Assembly: GCF_002102175.1 (NCBI RefSeq)
Contig: NZ_LQOX01000099.1
Coordinates: forward strand, 1 to 51,296
Length of the DNA stretch: 51,296 nt
Reading direction: 5' to 3'
Source: Mycobacterium gastri
GTDB lineage: Bacteria > Actinomycetota > Actinomycetes > Mycobacteriales > Mycobacteriaceae
The notes beneath the pieces are model-generated. The model saw only the letters and a list, made by a program, of their open reading frames with translations. It searched no databases and was not told the origin of the DNA. How positions within the stretch are numbered: the first letter of the stretch is position 1; the number at the start of each line of letters is the position of its first letter. Shown piece by piece: positions 43,265 through 51,296 of the stretch. The translations under genes and the position numbers were made by a program.

Positions 43265-44284
43265 ATGTCGGTCGCGCATGCCATCCTCAACCTTGTGAGC
43301 CACACCTGGGGACGGCCGGCCAGCCACCCGCGCGAGGGTTGGGCCGTCATCGACGTCGAGACCTCTGGCTTTCGGCCTGGTCAGGCCCGGATCCTCAGCA
43401 TCGCCGCGCTAGGCCTCGATGCCGACGGGCGGGTGGAGCAGTCCGTGGTCAGCTTGCTCAATCCCGGGGTGGACCCCGGTCCCACCCATGTCCACGGTCT
43501 GACCGCGACCATGCTCGAAGACCAGCCGCAATTCGCCGACATTGTCGGTGAGCTGATCGAGGTGCTACGCGGGCGCACCCTGATAGCGCACAATGTCGCG
43601 TTCGACTACGCGTTCCTGGCCGCCGAAGCCGAACTGGCCGACGCCGAACTTCCCGTCGACACCGTCATGTGCACGGTCGAGCTGGCCCGTCGGCTCGAGC
43701 TCGGCATGGACAATCTGCGGCTGGAGACGCTCGCCGCGCACTGGGGTATCACCCAGGAGCGCCCGCACGACGCCTTCGACGACGCGCTGGTGTTGACCAG
43801 GGTGCTGACGCCCGCTCTCGAGCGGGCTCGGGAACTGGATGTCTGGCTGCCGATACGTCCGGTGACCCGGCGTCATTGGCCCAACGGGCGGGTGACTCAC
43901 GACGAGCTGCGCCCGCTGAAGGTGATGGCGTCCCGGATGCTCTGCCCGTATCTCAACCCGGGCCGCTACGTCACCGGCCGGCCCTTAGTGCAGGGCATGC
44001 GGGTGGCGTTGGCCGCCGAGGTGGGGCGCACACATGAGGAGCTGGTCGAGCGGATCTTGTATGCGGGACTGGCTTATAGCGACGACGTAGACCGGGAGAC
44101 CTCACTAGTGGTATGCAACGAGACCGCTCCCGACCAGGGCAAGGGATATCACGCCCTGCAGCTGGGGGTGCCGGTGGTATCCGACGCGCAGTTCATGGAC
44201 CGGGTGGCATCCGTCGTCGGCGGCACCAGCATGGAGGTATTCACCGACCCCGGCTTGCTCGACGAGCAGCTCGCCCTCTTCTGA
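43265..44284 (+). CDS. dnaQ: DnaQ-family 3'-5' exonuclease with C-terminal BRCT-like region
   Basis: A 339-residue protein, counterpart of Rv3711c. Exonuclease motifs: ExoI VIDVETSGF (Asp and Glu), ExoII IAHNVAFDYAFL, ExoIII RPHDAFDDALV (His and Asp). The C-terminal 100 residues (ERILYAGLAYSDDVDRETSL to LGVPVVSDAQFMDRVASVVG) resemble a BRCT fold. In mycobacteria replication proofreading is done by the PHP domain of DnaE1, so this DnaQ homologue probably has another repair or processing role. ATG 43265 is used; an in-frame GTG at 43253 is possible. It is divergent from murT. Confidence 0.9.
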   Translation: MSVAHAILNLVSHTWGRPASHPREGWAVIDVETSGFRPGQARILSIAALGLDADGRVEQSVVSLLNPGVDPGPTHVHGLTATMLEDQPQFADIVGELIEVLRGRTLIAHNVAFDYAFLAAEAELADAELPVDTVMCTVELARRLELGMDNLRLETLAAHWGITQERPHDAFDDALVLTRVLTPALERARELDVWLPIRPVTRRHWPNGRVTHDELRPLKVMASRMLCPYLNPGRYVTGRPLVQGMRVALAAEVGRTHEELVERILYAGLAYSDDVDRETSLVVCNETAPDQGKGYHALQLGVPVVSDAQFMDRVASVVGGTSMEVFTDPGLLDEQLALF

Positions 44285-44455
44285 ATCTTGCTTGCACTTC
44301 TGAAGACGACGATCAGCAGCAGGTCGTTCCCGACAATGTTCTGGCGGCGGCGACACACCCACTGATGCCGCCGAACCCGCAACGCCGCACCATTCCGGGC
44401 ATCCCCCACCGACGATGAGCCGGCCCGGGTCGTGGACCGCTTGCTGGGAATGAAC

Positions 44456-44884
44456 TCAGCAATGCGCAAGTTCGGCTGGGCTGTGAGCATTGCTTCGGCA
44501 TTGCTCGTAACTGATCGCAAAGTACCCGGGAACCGCCAAGCCGACGACGATCGCCACTATGCCCAGCACGATGCCGGCAACCGCGACACCGTTGTTGTCG
44601 GCTTCGCCGCGTCTGACCCGCGTTCGCCCGAAGGATCCCATCACCACGGCGCAGATGCCGAGGATGATTCCTAAGCCAACTGGCAACAGGCACAAGAGCA
44701 CCGCGAGGATTCCGATGACCAGTGCCGCGATGCCCAGGCCGTTCTTCGGAGCGGGCGGCGGGTAAGGGTAGCCGGGGTATTGCTGCTGCGGCGGCGGATA
44801 GCCCCCTGGGTAGGGCGGTGGCGGATAGCCGCCGGCGCTCGGCTGCTGGATCCCGGGGGGCCGCTCGTCGGGGGGCTGTGTGAT
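44456..44884 (-). CDS. DUF4190-type small membrane protein with an ATC start position
   Basis: A 142-residue protein. A Pro/Gly/Tyr-rich N-terminal stretch (YPPPPYPGGYPPPQQQYPGY) precedes two membrane helices (LGIAALVIGILAVLLCLLPV and VAVAGIVLGIVAIVVGLAVP) separated by a basic-acidic loop, the DUF4190 arrangement. A perfect AGGAGG (44891-44896) sits six bases before the codon that should be the start, but that codon is ATC (44884-44882), giving (I)TQPPDERPPG. No ATG, GTG or TTG follows before the first helix, and upstream in-frame codons belong to the end of leuA. It is either a non-standard start or a mutated gene. Confidence 0.65.
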   Translation of the reverse strand: MTQPPDERPPGIQQPSAGGYPPPPYPGGYPPPQQQYPGYPYPPPAPKNGLGIAALVIGILAVLLCLLPVGLGIILGICAVVMGSFGRTRVRRGEADNNGVAVAGIVLGIVAIVVGLAVPGYFAISYEQCRSNAHSPAELAHC

Positions 44885-44898
44885 GGCGCGCCTCCTGC

Positions 44899-46755
<1,857 letters not shown>

Positions 46756-46756
46756 T

Positions 46757-46799
46757 CAGACCGGCGCGTCGCGAACGCCCGCGACGAAAAGCCGGTCTG
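46757..46799 (-). terminator. Attenuator-type hairpin in the leuA leader
   Basis: In the leuA transcript the arms CAGACCGGC and GCCGGTCTG (46791-46799 with 46757-46765) pair perfectly, and an inner stem CGTCGCG/CGCGACG (46780-46786 with 46767-46773) stacks inside it. It starts 2 bases beyond the leader-peptide stop and ends 44 bp before leuA. Position and strength fit a transcription attenuator; no U-tract follows, as is common in mycobacteria. Confidence 0.7.
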
Positions 46800-46801
46800 G
46801 A

Positions 46802-46843
46802 TCAGACCCCGTCGCGGCGTCCGAGGAGGAGCACCCGCTGCAC
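46802..46843 (-). CDS. leuA leader peptide (three consecutive Leu codons)
   Basis: A 13-residue ORF, MQRVLLLGRRDGV, starts at GTG 46843 and stops at TGA 46802. Three CTC leucine codons in a row lie in the middle, followed by Val. Ribosome stalling at these codons when charged tRNA-Leu is low would keep the downstream hairpin from forming, and leuA would be transcribed. Leucine attenuators before actinobacterial leuA have been predicted in comparative studies. The -10 box seven bases upstream makes this a leaderless ORF. An outer in-frame GTG (46852) overlaps the -10 box and is less likely. Confidence 0.7.
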   Translation of the reverse strand: MQRVLLLGRRDGV

Positions 46844-46850
46844 GTTGTGC

Positions 46851-46878
46851 ACTCTACCGCTATCGATCCGATCACCAA
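46851..46878 (-). promoter_or_regulatory. leuA promoter (-35 and -10)
   Basis: On the minus strand TTGGTG (46873-46878) and TAGAGT (46851-46856) are spaced by 16 bp. The predicted transcription start is at about 46844, within a base of the leader-peptide GTG. Confidence 0.5.
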
Positions 46879-46900
46879 AACCGGTCACGGCTGTCGACAC

Positions 46901-47020
46901 CGAGTGTGCACTGACGGGTGTGGGTGTGCGTTGAGGGCGGGGAAATCGCGAAAGTTCCGCCCCGAGCTCGCACTCGAAGCCGTCAGCTCACACTCGAAGC
47001 CGTCAGCTCACACTCGATGC
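46901..47020. repeat. Dispersed intergenic dyad/tandem repeat, copy 2
   Basis: Between leuA and ask: CGAGTGTGCACTGACGG (46901-46917) is an imperfect reverse complement of 46980-46996. The unit CACTCGAAGCCGTCAGCTCA occurs twice in tandem (46971-46990, 46991-47010) followed by a partial third. GGGCGG (46935-46940) pairs with CCGCCC (46957-46962). The central blocks match those at 33143-33218. No coding potential is seen. Confidence 0.6.
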
Positions 47021-47078
47021 GCGTCCACGTATCCTGTTGTGGACCTGAAGCCGGGCCAATCAAGACAGGAAAAGATCA

Positions 47079-49400
<2,322 letters not shown>

Positions 49401-49401
49401 C

Positions 49402-50544
49402 ATGCGGGTGAGCTCCGCCTGGGTCGCGCGGTGCTCGCTGGTAGCGTCTTTCCTTGTCCCGCAATGCTTTTGGGTTGCCCACGCCGATCCGCCGGCGCCG
49501 GCGCCCGAGCCGATCCTGCAGCCGCTGGCACCCGGTCAGGTACTGCGGATCGGTCCGACGGCCGGAACCGGAACTCCCACCGGGGATTACGGCATCGGCG
49601 CCACCGACCTGTGCGAGTTCGTCGAATTCCCCAGCCAATTGCTGCAAGTCTGCGGCGACAGCTTCGCCGGCCAGGGCGTCGGGTTCGGCAGCTGGTACTC
49701 ACCGGTGGCACTGCACGTCGACACCGAGTCGGTCGACGACCCCGCCGGGGTGCGCTACACCGGCGTCACCGGCGTGAGCCAGCCGCTACTGGCCGATCCG
49801 ACGCCACCGGAAATGTCGCAGCTGCCCGCCGGAGTGGTGCAGATCAACCGCCGCAACTATTTGATGGTGGCCACGACCAAAGACCTTGTGCCGCAGAGTA
49901 CGCGGCTGGTGGTGGCCGAACCGGCGCGCGGCGGCTGGCAGACGGTTCCGGGGTCCCGGCGCGATGCGTCCTACCAGCGCTGGGGGCAGACACAGATCAG
50001 CGGGTACTACGACCCGATTCCCACCTCGGATTCGCCGACCGGGTGGGTGTACATCGTGGCCGACAGCTTCAGCCGTCGGCGACCGGTGGTGCTGTATCGG
50101 GCCACCCCGGAGGCGTTCACCGACCGGTCCCGCTGGCAGGGCTGGGCCGCTGGACCCGGTGGCGGCTGGAACAAGCCGCCGACCGCGCTGTGGCCCGACC
50201 GGGTCGGCGAGATGAGCATCCGGCAGATCGAGGGCAAGACGGTGCTGTCGTATTTCAACGCCAGTAACGGCGACATGGAGGTCCGGGTGGCCGACGACCC
50301 GACATCGCTTGGTACCGCTCCGGTGACCACCGTGGTGCAACACGAGGAGGAATGGCCCGAGCCGGCCGAAAGCCTGCCGCCGCCCTACGACAATCGGCTG
50401 GCGCAGCCGTATGGCGGCTACATCTCGCCCGGGTCCACCCTCGATGAGCTGCGGATATTCGTCAGCCAGTGGAACAACGCCGATCCGCGTGCCGGCGCGC
50501 CGTACCGGGTGATCCAGTTCGCGGTCAATCCGTTCAAGCCCTGA
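49402..50544 (+). CDS. Secreted DUF4185-domain protein (Rv3707c-type)
   Basis: A 380-residue protein with a signal peptide (WVARCSLVASFLVPQCFWVA, cleavage near HADP) and a Pro-rich linker. The body is a DUF4185 beta-propeller-like domain: DLCEFVEFPSQLLQVCGDSF, GFGSWYSPVALHV, INRRNYLMVATTKD, GYYDPIPTSDSPTGWVYIVA, and a final ELRIFVSQWNN. Related DUF4185 domains include cell-wall arabinan/galactan hydrolases, so a wall polysaccharide substrate is possible; no catalytic residue is assigned here. It lies 1 bp after asd and is probably co-transcribed with ask-asd. The following 226 bp to 50770 contain a proline-coding stretch but no convincing gene. Confidence 0.85.
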   Translation: MRVSSAWVARCSLVASFLVPQCFWVAHADPPAPAPEPILQPLAPGQVLRIGPTAGTGTPTGDYGIGATDLCEFVEFPSQLLQVCGDSFAGQGVGFGSWYSPVALHVDTESVDDPAGVRYTGVTGVSQPLLADPTPPEMSQLPAGVVQINRRNYLMVATTKDLVPQSTRLVVAEPARGGWQTVPGSRRDASYQRWGQTQISGYYDPIPTSDSPTGWVYIVADSFSRRRPVVLYRATPEAFTDRSRWQGWAAGPGGGWNKPPTALWPDRVGEMSIRQIEGKTVLSYFNASNGDMEVRVADDPTSLGTAPVTTVVQHEEEWPEPAESLPPPYDNRLAQPYGGYISPGSTLDELRIFVSQWNNADPRAGAPYRVIQFAVNPFKP

Positions 50545-50770
50545 TCAGAGCCTTAGACGCGGCGATACTTGGGGTACTTCTGCCGCCACCACCGCCAGTG
50601 CCTTTGCCGCCTTTACCCCCGCTGCCACCCATGTTCATGAACGGAGGTGGGTCGGGCCTCGCATCGATGCCGGCGCCGTCGCCATCACCGCCAGCAGAGG
50701 CGGCTCCTCACAGCTACTACATAAGTTGCGCATAGCCGCCACCACTGTTTGCCCCGGCATCATGCGTCTC

Positions 50771-51130
50771 ATGAGCGAAACACCTGAAATTCCGACAGCG
50801 CCCACGTCTACCGCAGTAGCACCACCACCACCGCCGGCGGCGGTGCCGCCGGCACCCCATCAGACTCCCAAGGTCTTCAAAGCCGCGGCATGGGTGGTCA
50901 TAGTCGCCGGAATCGTGTTCATCGTTGCGGTGATCTTCTTCACCGGGTTCCGGCTCGGCATGCAAAGCGGTCACGGCGGCTTCCACCACCGCCATCACAA
51001 GCCCCACGCGATGATGCACCGGATGGGAGGTCCCGACGGTGCGGCACCGGCGGTGAGCCCGAGCACCGGTCCCGGCGGTCCCGCCCAGGTGCCGTCCTCG
51101 GTTACGCCGGCCACCACACCTGGTCGTTAG
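50771..51130 (+). CDS. Proline-rich single-pass membrane protein with His-rich segment
   Basis: A 119-residue protein beginning MSETPEIPTAPTSTAVAPPP. After the Pro/Ala-rich cytoplasmic part there is one helix (VFKAAAWVVIVAGIVFIVAV), then an outside segment with GGFHHRHHKPHAMMHRMGG, rich in His and Met and able in principle to bind metal, and a Pro/Thr tail. It is like the proline-rich proteins at Rv3705A-Rv3706c. A close paralogue starts at 51251. A strong hairpin follows the stop. Confidence 0.8.
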   Translation: MSETPEIPTAPTSTAVAPPPPPAAVPPAPHQTPKVFKAAAWVVIVAGIVFIVAVIFFTGFRLGMQSGHGGFHHRHHKPHAMMHRMGGPDGAAPAVSPSTGPGGPAQVPSSVTPATTPGR

Positions 51131-51143
51131 AAACTTCGACACC

Positions 51144-51173
51144 AGGCCCGGTGCTCACTTGAGCACCGGGCCT
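51144..51173 (+). terminator. 13-bp hairpin terminator
   Basis: AGGCCCGGTGCTC (51144-51156) and GAGCACCGGGCCT (51161-51173) form a perfect stem with a 4-base loop, 14 bp after the stop of the His-rich protein gene. No U-tract follows. Confidence 0.75.
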
Positions 51174-51250
51174 CATGAATTTGTGATCAATCCGGGGTCA
51201 TATCGCAGTAACCCTTTGCGGTTGTCGCGGGGCTGAGCAATATTCGAGTG

Positions 51251-51296
51251 ATGAGCGAAACACCGGAGCCCGCACCCTCACCGCCCCCACAGCCAA
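51251..51296 (+). CDS. Start of a second MSETPE-type proline-rich protein (partial)
   Basis: ATG 51251 begins MSETPEPAPSPPPQP and runs off the window edge. The first five residues and codons match the gene at 50771, and the proline-rich character continues, so it is most likely a tandem paralogue. Nothing more can be read. Confidence 0.65.
   Translation, partial: MSETPEPAPSPPPQP

Noticed and set aside
50469..50735. Proline-rich 88-codon frame after the DUF4185 gene
   Set aside because: Its start lies inside the DUF4185 gene, there is no RBS, and the Pro run comes from a CCG/CCA-rich spacer; there is not enough to call a gene.

Overview
This window is chromosomal DNA of a slow-growing Mycobacterium. 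The evidence is its high GC content, two PPE-MPTR genes, an MPT63 homologue, a 19-kDa-type lipoprotein and cutinase. It also carries the mycobacterial core block leuA-ask-asd / dnaQ / murT-gatD / recR-ybaB / amidase / dnaX / aspC / 4.5S RNA / tRNA-Ser / lucA, which matches in inverted orientation the Rv3706c-Rv3731 side of the M. tuberculosis map. Rv numbers are comparisons from memory, not search results. I see no insertion sequence, prophage or CRISPR array.

Layout. 1-3.9 kb: the end of a probable 13E12/HNH protein, a small leaderless gene, a truncated flavin monooxygenase, and the divergent DNA repair pair ligC / prim-polC. 3.9-9.8 kb: a zinc alcohol dehydrogenase; a fused radical-SAM/methyltransferase resembling tetraether synthase (Tes); a DUF427-MerT-like membrane fusion; and a CcdA/TlpA thiol-redox pair. 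10-16.3 kb: accessory and secreted genes, namely a broken patatin, a Tat-exported multicopper oxidase with a secreted partner, MPT63, a Crp/Fnr regulator and an AhpD-like pair. 16.3-22.1 kb: an extended SDR, an intact cutinase, CsbD, and two tandem PPE-MPTR genes. 22.2-29.7 kb: the least explained block. A TPR protein overlaps a CHAT-domain (caspase-like) protease gene. Next to them lie two unrecognised overlapping genes, a frameshifted small gene and a DapB-like oxidoreductase. 29.9-51.3 kb: mostly conserved housekeeping genes.

How genes work together. LigC and Prim-PolC form a gap-repair pair. The FAD oxidase and the CFA-type methyltransferase overlap by 4 bp and resemble 10-methyl fatty acid synthesis pairs. 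MurT and GatD amidate lipid II, and Ask and Asd feed lysine/DAP synthesis. leuA is preceded by a short ORF with three consecutive Leu codons and a strong hairpin, a classical leucine attenuator. CcdA and TlpA form an extracytoplasmic thiol relay.

The best candidates for new biology are the TPR/CHAT block, the Tes-like radical-SAM fusion with a 38-codon ORF downstream, and the DUF427-MerT fusion. Smaller oddities are a DUF4190-type gene whose start codon appears to be ATC, dispersed intergenic dyad repeats, and several truncated or frameshifted genes.
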